Shown: in pieces, positions 22,271 to 36,241 of the stretch | Layout of the letters: each line of letters opens with the position of its first letter | How positions within the stretch are numbered: the first letter of the stretch is position 1 | Assembly (NCBI RefSeq): GCF_932276165.1 | Contig: NC_063995.1 | Location: 10,106,001 to 10,170,000 of the forward strand | Source of the DNA: Plutella xylostella | Lineage: Eukaryota; Arthropoda; Insecta; Lepidoptera; Plutellidae | Length of the DNA: 64,000 nucleotides | Reading direction: 5' to 3' | Position numbers and translations under genes: made by a program | The notes under the pieces: generated by a model | Database searches by the model: none | What the model saw: only the letters and a program-made list of their open reading frames with translations | What the model was told of the DNA's origin: nothing

Positions 22271-24799
22271 GGTGTATAGCACAAACAAGATGTCCCCAGC
22301 GGCCTACACGGGTTAGTTATCCACTTATCACAGCGCCGTACAACCTACTCTGTGGCGCCGTATTTATGACTAATTGCGATATAGTGACATTTATCTACGT
22401 CGATAACGAACCCGTGTAGCGGCAACTAATTAAAAACAGTGATATACGGTACAAAAACTACGCCGTTTTCTCTCAAAAATGCCTCTACTACGTACCTTCC
22501 GTCCAAACCGTGAATTCAGTAAGTTGGCTGAGGCTATAAGCGGTCTCAGCGTCTCGAGGCGCGTGCGCAAGTCCACGCGCGGGTCGAAGCGCGGGTCGTC
22601 CGCCGCCATGCGGTACTCCAGGTTGCGGGCGCGCCCGCGGTAGCGGGATGAGCGGTCCGGGTAGTCGTACCTAGACAGATTGTGGATTATAGATTTAAGT
22701 ATAGTGTTTGGTAGTACTAACGATTCTTGAGAAGTTAAAAAGCATAAGTGACGTCAAATAGAACTTCGAATAAAATTGTCGTTGTATGAATGCGCTGTTA
22801 GACTTCTATTCTGGATGACTACTTATCAGTCGAAGACTCAAGGCTCAGATGGTGAGCTTTGACTTCTTTATTTTTTATAATCTCTAGGTATTAGGCAGAC
22901 GACTAACTAGTCTTACTACACTGATTTCACCCTCACCTATCTCTGAACCGTTTCCTTGTAGGTCGTCCGCGTCTCGGCGAGCGAGGCAGCCGCTTCCTCC
23001 CCCGCCTCCCCTTCTTCCCCGGCCGCGGAGTCACGCTGTAGTTGGCCGGCGCGGGCTGGTCGTCCACTAGGATCACTACAGGGGCAGACGTAGTCGTGGT
23101 CGGCTTTGCGGTCGTGGTAGTCGGTTCTTCAGTGGTAGTCGGGTCGATGTCGAATGGTTCTTCCGTTTTGCCGTCGCGGACGTCTATTTACGCTTATTGC
23201 GACATAATCGCGCCCAGACTGCTCTTGAACAGGGTATCTTATAGAGTGCGCAGCAACAAGTGACTATTCTATTCGAATGCTGCTCGCAATGTGTAAAAAC
23301 GAGATTCGAGCGCGCTCGGACAACGACAGACAATCAGCGGTATCACATTATTATGCTCTATTTTCTTATGAGCGGGCTTTCACCGAGTATACTTCTACCC
23401 TATACTCTTGCTGCGGGTTGTACTATACGAGTGGGTGCTCAAAGCGGCCAGAGTACTGTGTTCCCGCAGCCTGCACCTGAGGGCGTCGGCCCGCGCCGTG
23501 GTGCACAACGCGAGGATGATCGGACCACTAGCGGAGACCGACAAGTTTGTGCTGGACGACTTTGCGCTGCTTGAAAGGTTAGACTTTAATTCAAGAAAGT
23601 TTTCCATTGTTCTATTTTGAGGGCATTTTAGGTTGCGTTGGAGGTGTGAACGACGCCATTCGGTGGTATGTTGCTCGGTCGCTATACGTTTATAAACGCC
23701 CTCCGACAGTTCTCTAGTTTACGGCTGCGATGTGTAATTATTTATGGTATTGTCGATATCAACTTCATTTACAAATATCACATAATTTTCAGGTTCACTA
23801 GTCAGACGTACGGAGACAAACTAAGCGAAGTCTTCGATAAGAAGAAATCGAAAACCAACGAAGTCACAGATGATGATGATGATGAAGGTACTTATTCAAC
23901 TTATTTAATTTGTAATTGATACTTTAATTTTAATACTAATACAGGGTGTTGTGAACTAAGTTATAAAAACTTTTAAATATTATGTTCCATGGTATTATTC
24001 ATACACATCACAGAAATTACTATATTTATCTTACTTCATCTGACCCACAGAAGACGACTTCATCGACTTAACCCCAGACGCCCGTCTGAAGGTGATATCA
24101 GTAGTAGCGGGACGCGGGGCGCACTCACGCACGCCGCTGCCAGCCGGCCTGCGCACAGAACACTCATTGGTGGACTTGCCCCCGCTGTATCCTGATGAAG
24201 CCGCTATTGAGGTGAGTGACCAATCACAGTGCGGCGTCTTATTGCAGCTGACACAATGTGCCCAATGATAGCGCGTGATTTAATCAGCGTTGCCGCGCTA
24301 AGATTTCAATCGTGTTGTAAAAAATTGGGTATAAAATTAAGGCATATTCCTTGTGATATCAGGGTCATTGCGTAAATTGCCTTGCTTGATGCATCGATTT
24401 CAGACAGATGCATTTGGCAGTCATGAAAAAAACTGCATGAGAGGCTCCAGCCATTAACCACCTAGTCCCGTCACTCCAACTTACTCAACAACACCAATCC
24501 CCCCCTCCGCAGATGGTAGCAGTGCTAGACCCTGCCTCAGCGGCGGCGCAGCGCCTCGCCCCGCTGCTGCTGGTGCTGCGCAAGGTGGTCAACTGCCGCG
24601 TCAAGCTGTTCCTCAACCCGCAGGACAAGAACTCCGATATGCCGCTTAAGAGGTATGTATAGATGCCGCCTAATAAGTTGGCAAAATGCTAATTGTTGCT
24701 TATTGCCTTGTAGCCGTTGTAGTTGGGGAATTTGTAACCATTTGAAATTGGAGAGTCCTTTGTTAAGCCTACGTGGATTTAGCCCGGTAGGCATAATAG

Positions 24800-24908
24800 A
24801 TAGATAGATAGATAGATAGAGTACTCTTTATTTGTACACCAAGAAATAATTAACAATTTTACATAGACACTTAACTAGGGTACAAAAAGGCGGTCTTATC
24901 GCATAATA
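24800..24908 (-). mobile_element. LINE 3' tail, duplicated
   Basis: Second copy of 9022-9130. Confidence 0.6.
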
Positions 24909-26113
24909 AGTTTGATATGCCGCCTCTCGTTTGCCATATAAACTAAAAACCGCTAGAGAAAGGCTACAGAAACTAGAGCATCCAATTAGTTAACAGTCAC
25001 CAGGATACCAGAGAGAAAATCTTGGTTCTTCAATATCCTTCGTTCATAATAATCACACCCACATATTAACCCACCCCCCACATCCGCAGTTTCTACCGCT
25101 ACGTCCTTGAACCGGAGCTCCAGTTCACCCCGTCCGGGTCACAAACCGGCGGCGCATTGGCCCGGTTCGCCCGGCTGCCGCACGCGCCGCTTCTATCCAT
25201 GGAGCTCAGGACTCCGCCCAACTGGCTCGTGGAATGTGTGAAGAGTGTGTACGATCTGGATAATATCAGGCTGGCTGATGTGGATACTGTTGTGCATAGG
25301 TGAGTTTGGTTTTTATTAATATAAACATAATCATTGTAAAAAAAACGCAAGCTAAATTGGCGGCGCTAGTCAGTTTTTTAATCGCCTTAATCATCGTTAA
25401 AAAACTCGGCATAATATTCTGTTAACGAACTGTTATTGTATCCTATCAATTAAAAATCAACCTTATCTCCCAGAGCGTATGAGCTAAAGTACATCCTCCT
25501 TATTTGAAGGCCACGCGTGGTAAACAACAACATACACACAATTAGTCAAACAGTATTTTATTTATCTCTCATACAAACAACAACACAACATACTCTGTCA
25601 ATCAAAACCCGACCTTATCCCACAGCGAATTCGAGCTAGAATACCTGCTCCTCGAAGGCCACGCATGGGACACCACCCTAGGCACCCCTCCCCGCGGCCT
25701 CCAACTAGTGCTAGGAACCCGAGAGACGCCCGACCTCATGGACACCATCGTGATGGCCAACCTGGGCTACTTCCAGCTGAAGGCCAACCCCGGAGCGTGG
25801 ATACTGAGGCTGCGGCCCGGCCGGAGTGAAGAGATCTATGAGATTGTTGGGTGAGTTGCTTGAGAGTGATTTTGGTTGAACATCTAAGCAGCGTAACAAA
25901 CTGCATCACGGGTTTTACCCCCGGCCTATGTAGATATTTTTTGGAGACAGATATTTTTATTTACGTCATTGTGCTCCAAACTGCCTGTCAAGCGTGGATA
26001 TTATGACAGTAACACTCCACTATTGGAGGAGGCTTATCCCCTCTTGTAAACTGTTAGGGAATGTTTGCTTTAAAAATATCCTATAAGTTTATTTATATTT
26101 TTTGGCATTATAG

Positions 26114-26155
26114 AATCTTAGAGGCTGAAGATATGGCGAGCAGTACAGTTAGAGT
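26114..26155 (+). other. Candidate cassette microexon, duplicated
   Basis: Second copy of 10336-10377, with the same acceptor and donor. Confidence 0.35.
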
Positions 26156-29100
26156 GTGAGTCTTTTCGCGTGAATTTCTTAGACACGTATTAGTTATTAC
26201 TGTTATAGACTGATAACATATTTAGCTAGTACTACCTTATAATAATTCATAAATAATTTATGTCCATAATTTTTTATGTTATTTTATTAATGATGGTAGG
26301 TATTATATTATCTTATGTTTGTAAATAATTATTTATACTTAGGTTTATTTTGTAAGTTTGGGTCTATAATTATATTTGAGTATATTTTTTTGGCGACGTG
26401 ACTAACACTAATTTTATACATTGAATAATAGGGCTACTCATGTTTGTTTGTGTTTAATATTATTTTGTATCGACTGTAGATTGAGTAAATTATTATCTGC
26501 ATTCTTATATGTTCAAAACCATTTCGACTTTCAACAATATCTATCCTATCAAAAAAAAAATAATTAAAAACCCGCCTCAATCCCCCAGACACGAGAACAC
26601 CGACACGCCCGCGGGCAGCGCCGACATCCAGGTCCTGATGCACTCGTTCCGCAGCCACGTGATCAAGCTGCGAGTGTCCAAGAAGCAAGACAAGCAACAC
26701 CTGGACCTGCTGGCTGATGGGGATGAGAAGAACAGCGGCGGGATCTGGAACTCGATTGCCAGGTGGGAGTCTAGTGTTTTGGTTGTAGAGCTGTAAAGTT
26801 CGTTTGTAAAGTTACATGCTGCTTCAAAAAGTATTTATATGTTATCGTTCAAAAGTTTGTATCTCTATTTACGGCTTTTGCTTTTGGATTGTCTCCTCGG
26901 TGGATAATACTAGATTTGACAAATCTTGGGTTTGTCACCGTAGTGATAGACAAATGGTTAGATAAAGGATTATCCAGTCGCTGACTACTTGGATTTATAT
27001 AAAATACAGTTGATATGTAACTCGAAGAGTCTTCTATGCACCCTTACAGGTTGAAAGGTAGATCTGATTGACATTGTTACTATTGTAAATTGTGCAATGA
27101 GCGAAATATGCGTCCACTGCGTTGAGCGGAGGGAAAAATCACCTCCGCAGCGGACATCCGCTCGAAGTATCTGTGAGGCCCTAAAAGCATATATTTTTCG
27201 CCATACATTTATTTACATGAATAATTATATGAATAAACATCCAACCCCACACAGTTCATTCAGCGGCGCTGAAGAGACGGACTCCGAAGACACTATCAAC
27301 GTGTTCTCCGTAGCGTCAGGTCATCTCTACGAGCGCTTCCTGCGCATCATGATGGTGTCCGTGCTCAAGCACACCAAGTCGCCCGTCAAGTTCTGGTTCT
27401 TGAAGAACTATTTGAGCCCCAGTTTGAAGGTTAGTCGGACTATTAAGCTTTGGTCATAATAGTATGAGCGTGGCGCGTGGTATTTAATTACAATGGAATT
27501 CCATATAGAAAGTAATACTCGTATGTACTTCCCTTTGTAGAACTCCACTGAGGCAGTTGATAGTCTAGGGTTCGATTCCCAGATGAGGTAGGAGACACAT
27601 TTAAAAGGTTCTCGGTATCATTATAGCACCGGTTTACCCAAAAGGTAGCGATCCCATTGTAGTAAAGGACAACATTTCAAAAAACTAAAGCTGCTATAAA
27701 TTGAAAACCATTTCGAGATTTAGCTCTAAAGGCCACAAAAAAATTGTTTTTGTATTTTTTGGATGTATCATTTTCGAGAAAATCATAAAATAGTAAAAAA
27801 GTGCCGATACATCAGGTGCGATGCATTTTGATGATCAAAGCCTATAGATTTAAAAACAAAGTAACTGTCACTTTCATTTTTGATTGACGTTGACGTTTTA
27901 TCGTGACGTTGTTGTTTATTTGGGTCATTTTCATTAATTCTGTTCTGACACTTTCTGACTATTTTTTTAAATTATCATACAAAATGGTTAGTACGTTTTA
28001 AGAGATGACCTCTACATAATATGCCCCAGAGCATGCCACCGCCTACACAGCTGAAAAAATGCTTCTGCTTATTTTTTTACATGATAAGTAAGTACTGTGT
28101 ATCATCAGAAATATCAATGTCATTTGAAAATGACCCATTTGTTGGTTGGAATGTAAACAAAGTTTAAATTTCACTTGTCAGTGTCATTTATGTTTTTTTT
28201 CGAGACTAAGGCAAAAGGCAAAAATAAAAATTGAGCCTAATATGTGACGTCACTTCCGGTTTTAAAATCATTAACTTTAAAGTTAAAAATAACATGCAAA
28301 AATTAATGTTTATACAAAATAAAAAAATATGGGTCCCCTAATTTTTTATAAACTTTCCGAATAGCTAATAAAAATATAGGGTAAAGAAAATGAAATGTTG
28401 TCCATTAATATACCTCACTATCATGCATCTATGACCTAATTTTCTATAGTGCGCTTATTACAAACAATAACCACCAAACATCTCCTCCCTCTGCCATCAA
28501 ACTAAACTTTCAAAACACCACCCTCTCCACAGGAAAGTCTCCCATACATGGCTAAAGAGTACGGCTTCTCATACGAACTGGTACAGTACCAGTGGCCGCG
28601 CTGGCTGCAGCGGCAGAAGGACCGCCAGCGCACCATCTGGGGGTACAAGATACTGTTCCTCGATGTACTGTTCCCGCTGCATGTGAAGAAGATTATATTT
28701 GTGGACGCTGATCAGGTGAGAGAGTGTAGTAACTTAACTATTGTTTGGAGGATTTGAGTGTAGGTAGAGTGCGCTGATGTCATGCAAGAGTTTTAATATC
28801 AGATAGGAATTCAATAAAAAAAATGCATGAAAGCGAAGATGAGAGCGAAATAAGACAGGAGGACCGCCAGAGCACCATCTGGGGCTACAAGATACTGTTC
28901 CTGGATGTACTGTTCCCGCTGCACGTGAAGAAGATTACATTTGTTGACGCTGATCAGGTGAGAGAGTGTAGTAACTTGACTATTCTGATAGAATTATTTG
29001 GGTAGGTAGGTAGCGCTTATGCAGTGCAATTCTTGGTATTTTGACAGCCGAAAAACTAAGAACTAGTTTTTTTTAAATTAATTACACTTAGTTACTTTAT

Positions 29101-30035
29101 TTGTAGACAAACGTGGCACAGTTTAAAAATACACAAACACATAGGAAGGATGTATGATCATATTGATCATGTTCAGTAGGTTATCCTATGCTGATGTTAA
29201 TCGGATCATAATATTTCAGATTGTCCGAGCGGACCTGAAAGAGCTAGTGGACCTGGACCTGGGAGGAGCTCCCTACGGGTACACGCCTTTCTGCGACAGT
29301 CGGAAGGAAATGGAAGGATTCAGGTTAGTCCATGTCTTCAACAGTCATATATAATTCTTATTTATAATCTTTTTGCTACTGTTGTAGAAACTATACTACG
29401 GGTTATAGTTCCTGCATCGGGCTCACCCAAATGTATCCTATGTAACCATTGATTCTCTGTCTGCGAATCACGAATATTCGATATGTAATTAGATAGGAGT
29501 TTGTATGCGTTTTATTAGTTTCTAATAAACCAATAGTTACCGACAGGGGCGCTGATCAAGATATCATACAAATTGTGGCGAACCGCCTATCGAATTACCT
29601 ATCGACTAGAGTCAGAAAAAACATTACCCTCCTCCTTCGGCAGTCGGGTGATCGGTACACTGGTCTACGGTAGGTAGGATGGTATCAACCATTTCCATCC
29701 TATATATTTACCTCTCTCGCAGGTTCTGGAAGCAAGGCTACTGGCGCAACCACCTCCAGGGTCGCAGCTACCACATCTCGGCCCTGTACGTGGTGGACCT
29801 GAGGAGGTTCCGGCGCGTGGCGGCGGGCGACCGCCTGCGCGGCCAGTACCAGGCGCTCAGCCAGGACCCCAACAGTCTGTCTAACCTGGGTATGTGGACT
29901 GGAGTGTTAGGGTGCAAGTTGGCAGCGAATGACATGGTGTTGCAGCAGATGAAGCAACCTCAGAAATATTTAAGTTACTACTATTTCCATTAAATACATT
30001 CGCTCGATGACACGTCAGCAACTGGTGAGTGCTAG

Positions 30036-32413
30036 GGGCTCAGCCAGAACCCTAACAGTCTGTCTAACCTGGGTATGTTGATGTAATTTAAGGGTGCTAA
30101 TTGGTAAAGGGCGATATATGTCGTTTATGGTGTAACTTCTGTATTTCTTTGTAGCAGCGTCTTTTGCAACCTTTGCTAATTGGCACCTTTACTTGTAGCT
30201 TCACTGGGACTGTACCAGGCGCTAAGCCAGGAACTCAACACTCTGTCTAACTTGGGTAAGTGGATGTAGTATTAGGTTGCTAGTTGGTATAGGGTACTAT
30301 GGTGTTGCAGCCAGTGGCGGTTGTACCTAAAGTGCGCCCGTGCAACGCACTACCATTTAAAAACCTTCTAAATATGTACCTTCCTTCTTCCTATACCATA
30401 CTAGGTACCTACATCTAAAAAAAAACTTCACAAAAAATACCAATATAACAACCATAATACCTACCCTAAACAGAAATTACATCAATCTGATTATCGTTAC
30501 GACTTAAATTAAATCGAGCTGGCCTATTTTGATTTCTATTGCGAAAGAATTAGATCTTATTTTTGCTTGAACAAAAACGGCCTCGTGCGCTCGGATTGTC
30601 GCACGGAGCGAGCTCCTACATGTAGTATGAAACAGGATGGAAATCGCCCGGCGCGTGAGACGGAAGATGCTCAGTACAAACTGTATGCAGTTCTAGGATA
30701 AATTCGTGCGCCGCACGCACGCGACCGGAAATTGCCGAAATAATACGAATGACGCCACGGGACTCGCCGGTGGCCTTGACCGGTGGCGTGACCTACGAAC
30801 GATACACTTGTCATCTCATTCATTAGTATCTCTATTTAGTCTGTGATCTCATTGTCGCAGTTTCACCTTTCGCGCGCGAATACGTAATTAATTTGTTTAA
30901 TTACTTATTAACTAAGAAAGTAGTAAAGATTTCGTGAGTGTGTTGTGTATGTGTGTGTGTCAGTGAAAATGAGTGCAAAATACAATATTGACTTCATAAA
31001 AAGCAATATTAGGATATTTCAAAATAGACTGGACATTAAATCTGCTGGGCCGCCTCGGCCTTTTCTCATCTTAAAACAGGAGTGCAAAACAAAAAATAAA
31101 ACTTGGGTATATACCAGACTTTTCAAAAGTGAAATGTACAATAAAGTGAAGAAATGGTTATGTGAATGTGAGAGACTAAATGCTTTATTTTGCTTTCCGT
31201 GTGTTGTTTTCGTTTCGGCGTAGAAGCAATTTCGCGTCAAAAAGGGAACGCAGAATTGTATTGTAATATAAATAAGGTAAAATATACTTATATTGTTTTT
31301 ACTTCTAATTGTAATAATCTATTTTTCTTCCAAAATTTACTAAACCCATAAAGTGCACCACCGGGTATCTGAGGCACCAGCCGCCACTGGTTGCAGCATT
31401 GTTTCTATGAAATATTCAGTTCTTTGTAGCAGCGTCTTTTGCAACCTCATTTTGCCAATTAGCACCTTTAGTACTTGAAGATTCACTGGGGACTGTACCA
31501 CGCGCTAAGCCAGGAACTCAACACTCTCTCTCTTTACACTATGTAACTTGGGTATGTGCTCGAGTGTTGTGTAGAGTTACTGGTATGTGGCAACGACAAT
31601 AAATCAACTAGGTTAGAAGAAACCTGCAAGGCAGCAGCTACCACATCTCGGCGCTCTACGTGGTGGACCTGAGGAGGTTCCGGCGCGTGGCGGCGGGCGG
31701 CCGCCTGCGCGGCCAGTACCAGGCGCTCAGCCAGGACCCCAACAGTCTGTCTAACCTGGGTATGTAGAGTTAGAGTGCAAGTTGGTAAAAGACAACATGT
31801 GTCTAACTTAGGTATGTGGAAGAGAGAATATTAGGGTGCAATTAGGTACAGGGCGACTTGGTGTTGCAGCGGATGAAGCGTCGCTACGTCAGCATTGTTT
31901 CTATGAAATTCTTCAGTTCTTTGTAGCAGCGTATTTTGCAACCTCATATTGCCAATTAGCACCTTTACTTGAAGCTTCACTGTATTAGCTGGAACTTTAC
32001 CAGGCGCTAAGCCAGAAACTCGGTGTAACTTGGGTATGTGTTCAAGTGTTGTAAGAATTACTGCTCTGCGGCAACGGCAATAAATCAATAAGGTTAGAAG
32101 AAACCAGCAAGGTCGCAGCTACCACATCTCGGCCCTGTACGTGGTGGACCTGAGGAGGTTCCGGCGCGTGGCGGCGGGCGACCGCCTGCGCGGCCAGTAC
32201 CAGGCGCTCAGCCAGGACCCCAACAGTCTGTCTAACTTGGGTATGTGGAGGGATGAATATTAGGGTGCAAGTTGGTGAAGGATGATATGGTGTTGCAGCA
32301 GATGAAAAGTCGCAACGTCACTATTATTGACGCCGCACTTGCACATTTACTTTATTTGTGCAGTACCAGGCGGTCAGCCAGGATCCTAACAGTCTGTCTA
32401 ATCTGGGTATGTG
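30036..32413 (+). repeat. Cluster of partial UGGT exon copies, duplicated
   Basis: Second copy of 14258-16635, including the same seven exon fragments. Confidence 0.75.
30312..31389 (+). mobile_element. hAT-family element, duplicated
   Basis: Second copy of 14534-15611 with the same 8-bp target duplication at 30304-30311 and 31390-31397. It arrived by segmental copying, not by a second insertion, since the flanks match too. The TTF-type ORF is at 30969-31223. Confidence 0.88.
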
Positions 32414-33273
32414 GACGAGTGTTGTAAACATTATTGGTCTAAATTCGTTAGGTTAGAAGAAAACGAAGGCTATATTGGTCCCAATCTTGCTCTTATAAAC
32501 AGAAATGATTTGAACACCTGAAACTATATATTCTTAAAAACGATTAAAACCGATTTCAAAATATTTTACAATTATGAAGCTATATTATCACTGCTTGCTA
32601 TTAGCTACGTTTTATCCCGAGAAACCATAGTGCAAATCAAAGGCGATGCGAAGCTCGCGCTTACTACCTGTCGTCCATCCGAATTGCCTATCATGTGACA
32701 TTTACGTATACTAGACATTATTGTAACCTGCAACATTGTTCCCCCAGATCAAGACCTGCCGAACAACATGATCCACCAGGTGGCCATCAAGTCCCTCCCG
32801 CAGGAGTGGCTCTGGTGCGAGACCTGGTGCGACGAGAAGTCCAAGACTTACGCCAAGACCATCGACTTGGTAAGTACCGCGGATTAATAGGAACCCACAG
32901 ATTAGTTAGTGCGTATTTACGCACACCTTCTTTGTAGAAAACTAGTCAAATCTAGCATATCCTCTGACGGATAACCTCATTTCTGATACGATCCATCAGA
33001 GAAACCTCAAGCATAGCTTTCTCCATAGCACGCACACATTTACATGTCATTTTGAAAACTTCTGTAGTCATATACTGCTTCTGGTTGTGTCGACAAAATG
33101 TGTTCATGATTATTCTTGTTTTCAGTGCAACAACCCGCAGACAAAGGAGGCCAAGCTATCAGCCGCCATGCGCATCGTCCCCGAGTGGACGCAGTACGAC
33201 GAGGAGATCAAGGCGCTGATGGCGCGCGTCCGCCGCGGCCTGTTCCACGCGGGCGACGTGGACCAGGTCTGTA

Positions 33274-33958
33274 CCTCTCTGTCCCCGAGTGGACCTCTCT
33301 CTGTCTCCGAGTGGACCTCTCTCTGTCCCCGAGTGGACGCAGTACGACGAGGAGATCAAGGCGCTGATGGCGCGCGTCCGCCGCGGCCTGTTCCACGCGG
33401 GCGACGTGGACCAGGTCTGTACCTCTCTGTCCCCGAGTGGACCTCTCTCTGTCCCCGAGTGGACGCAGTACGACGAGGAGATCAAGGCGCTGATGGCGCG
33501 CGTCCGCCGCGGCCTGTTCCACGCGGGCGACGTGGACCAGGTCTGTACCTCTCTGTCCCCGAGTGGACCTCTCTCTGTCCCCGAGTGGACCTCTCTCTGT
33601 CCCCGAGTGGACCTCTCTCTGTCCCCGAGTGGACGCAGTACGACGAGGAGATCAAGGCGCTGATGGCGCGCGTCCGCCGCGGCCTGTTCCACGCGGGCGA
33701 CGTGGACCAGGTCTGTACCTCTCTGTCCCCGAGTGGACCTCTCTCTGTCCCCGAGTGGACCTCTCTCTGTCCCCGAGTGGACCTCTCTCTGTCCCCGAGT
33801 GGACGCAGTACGACGAGGAGATCAAGGCGCTGATGGCGCGCGTCCGCCGCGGCCTGTTCCACGCGGGCGACGTGGACCAGGTCTGTACCTCTCTGTCGCC
33901 GAGTGGACCTCTCTCTGTCCCCGAGTGGACCTCTCTCTGTCCCCGAGTGGATCTCTCT
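33274..33958 (+). repeat. UGGT exon and 22-bp minisatellite array, duplicated
   Basis: Second copy of 17496-18180 with the same five exon pieces and the same spacing (148, 126, 170, 170 bp). Fast-mutating repeats with no length change between the two units argue for a very recent copy or an assembly duplication. Confidence 0.85.
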
Positions 33959-35208
33959 GTCTTAAATGGCTGCCATGTATAGCGCATGTGTAACCGTATA
34001 GCTATCGTCACACATTCACCACACATTGGCACATTCCACCTGATGCCTTGCGCGATTGGTCGAGTTAAAGGTTAGAAGTACATAGTTTGAACCGTATATC
34101 ATGGACGTGGACAAGCAACAGTACGGGGCCGGGGGCAAGATTATAACTCAAACACAATTTTTATTTTGATATTTTGTTGCAGGAATCTGAGATACATCAC
34201 GAGGAACATGATACAAGTAAGTAGCCCTTCTTTCATACAAAAATTATATCATAATATTTTTCTCCTGGTGAGAACGAAGTCCATCATTCGAATCTGTTGT
34301 TCCAGGTCCCTCCCACGACACCCACACTGAGTTATGATGAACTAAAGTTATGTAAATTAATTTAAACCAAGGTGATATTGTGTTTATAATACGTATGTAT
34401 GAGTGTTGCAAGTGTGTACAGAGTACAGGAGGGTTATTGTAGCTTACAAAAAAATTTATCGAAAGCTGTCGTGCAATCGATACGCTTAATGTTAGAACAA
34501 CATAAGCGCGTGGTTAGCGCAGCAGCGCTCCGAAACTTCGATTTTCGTAAGCTAAAGTGACCCCCCAGAGTTTGCATTTTTATAATTTCCAGTGATTTCA
34601 GATGTTAGCCATTAGATCCGCGGCTCAATTATGTAATCTATAATTGATTGAGCAAATTTTCTCTATGACGATTGTATAGTTTCGAAATTAGCAAAGGACC
34701 AAACTTTATTTTTATAATTTCCCCCTTCCTTATCAGCATTTTTGTGACTGATAATGTTTAAGTAAAAGCGATGTGATTTTAGTGCATAAGCAAACTTTAG
34801 TTTGTTGTTTAGTTAATTTTCTGAAGGTTCTATTAATTGCAAGAACGTACGGTATGATTTGTATCTACGTTGTTAGACAGTAATCGGTTCATGTTCATGA
34901 CACAATCATTTAATTTTTTCTACCTCTTTGAGATCGCTAAAACTTAGTCATTCAATTTTTTTGTAAGTATTTATCTCGATTTGCCATACTTTAATTGAAT
35001 ACCTTTTTTTCATTAAAATTCAATAATTTACCAGAATTAATTAATTCAAAGAAAATTATATAAAATTTTCTACATTGAAGATCTCATGTCACGAAGTTAC
35101 AGGTCCTCATTTGTTGAATTGGTTGTTGAATATTTTTTTTTGAAAGTCATACAGCACCTGTATTTAATATGTATCATATAAGTTAAGAAGGAACTTTGGG
35201 GAAGCACG

Positions 35209-35242
35209 AATAAAAAACACAATTCTAAGTACGATTTTTATT
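35209..35242. terminator. Facing poly(A) signals, duplicated
   Basis: AATAAA on the plus strand at 35209-35214 and on the minus strand at 35237-35242. The minus-strand signal would serve the intact Wnt11 gene, giving a 3' UTR of about 1.2 kb. Confidence 0.5.
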
Positions 35243-36139
35243 TACAAAAAGTTGTTTTTTCATAGTTATAGTTAGGGCAAGATTCTGACACAATATATCT
35301 ACGTCAAGCTACTACAAACATGGAGTTAAGTCAGTCATAAAGAATGAGCTGTCGAAATATATTAAAATATATACAACAAGCGATGTTATTACTAAATCTA
35401 CGGATTATACGAAAACCCTACAAGTTCAAGTATTCCATTCTAAAAGCAATATTTATAGCTTACAATCTACCACTACAAACATTTATTGTCGAAATATAAT
35501 TCTAATCCTAACCAGATTTAATTCAAACACAAAATTATATCAACAGAAATCAGTCTTAATATTTTGGGAACAAAAACAAAATATTCTTTGGTAACCTAAG
35601 TACTGCAACAAAATGTTATCCTAAAATTTAGGACCTAAATAATACTGAAATTTATAAATATCGTGGTTTTAAATTAAAATAAATAAGCTTTTCGTTTTAA
35701 AATCTGTTAAAAATGGACGAAGATCTACTTTTTAAAACACTTCCATTTTATTTTAATGTAGGTAATTTTAATCTTAAATGAGAGACGATTTTTACACCAT
35801 ATATCTTAAAGCTAAGAGATAAATGACTAGGTATACTGCAAAATCTATTGTATTGAAAGAATAACTTATTTATTGTGAGTTTGAATTTTCTTCTGGATGG
35901 TGACTGATCAGTGAGTAGTATCTTTTAATATTATATGCAGTAAGTATTATAGTTGTGAACTCAAAAAGTATCTATCTTTTGTTTTTCTCTGCTTCTGTCT
36001 TTTATCTTTCAATAATTCAGTAAACAAGAAATTTAATGGTAACGTAGCTTTTGTCTTTTGTTTTTTTAATCGATTTAGCATTTTTCATATTTTTCTATCT
36101 GTGTTCCAAAATGAATAAATCCTATTTTCACTCCCTGGT

Positions 36140-36241
36140 TCAGTTACAGTAGTGCTCCTCAGTGGTCAGCCTGCAAAGTTGGCAGTCGACGCGGCAACAC
36201 CAGTGCGCCTTGCAGTGGCACCGCTCGAGCCGCGTGAAGCG
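36140..36241 (-). pseudogene. Copy of Wnt11 last codons in the 3' UTR, duplicated
   Basis: Second copy of 20362-20463. In the intact gene this would be part of the 3' UTR and gives the transcript an internal repeat of about 100 bases. Confidence 0.8.

Larger units (their letters stand above)
7406..23183. repeat. First unit of a 15,778-bp direct tandem duplication
   Basis: The sequence from 7406 recurs at 23184, and the end of the first unit (23183) matches 38961. The offset of 15,778 bp holds for every open reading frame compared from 7482 to 22419, with identical translations and no net indel. The left edge lies in a UGGT intron, the right edge inside Wnt11 exon 4. One base (C) is shared at the junction. 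The unit contains UGGT from exon 8015-8109 to its end and the Wnt11 3' exons. Confidence 0.95.
20674..23183 (-). pseudogene. Truncated 3' copy of the Wnt11 gene
   Basis: Contains Wnt11 exons 7 (20674-20851), 6 (21253-21509), 5 (22496-22670) and most of exon 4 (22937-23183). Exon 4 is cut by the duplication junction, so the first three exons, signal peptide and promoter are absent. The intact versions lie 15,778 bp downstream. Splice sites and reading frames inside the fragment are undamaged, as expected for a fresh copy. Without its 5' half it should not make a secreted ligand. Confidence 0.9.
23426..34337 (+). pseudogene. Headless second copy of UGGT (3' exons only)
   Basis: Contains a partial exon copy (23426-23577) and exons 23793-23887, 24051-24211, 24513-24652, 25090-25299, 25626-25850, 26589-26762, 27255-27429, 28533-28715, 29220-29323, 29723-29889, 32748-32869, 33126-33266, 34183-34216 and 34306-34337. 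The whole glycosyltransferase domain with its DxD and the HTEL end are present and undamaged, but the folding-sensor half, signal peptide and promoter are missing. It lies just downstream of the Wnt11 fragment, which reads the other way, so no upstream exon can be spliced to it from this strand except by read-through of the first UGGT copy. Confidence 0.9.
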
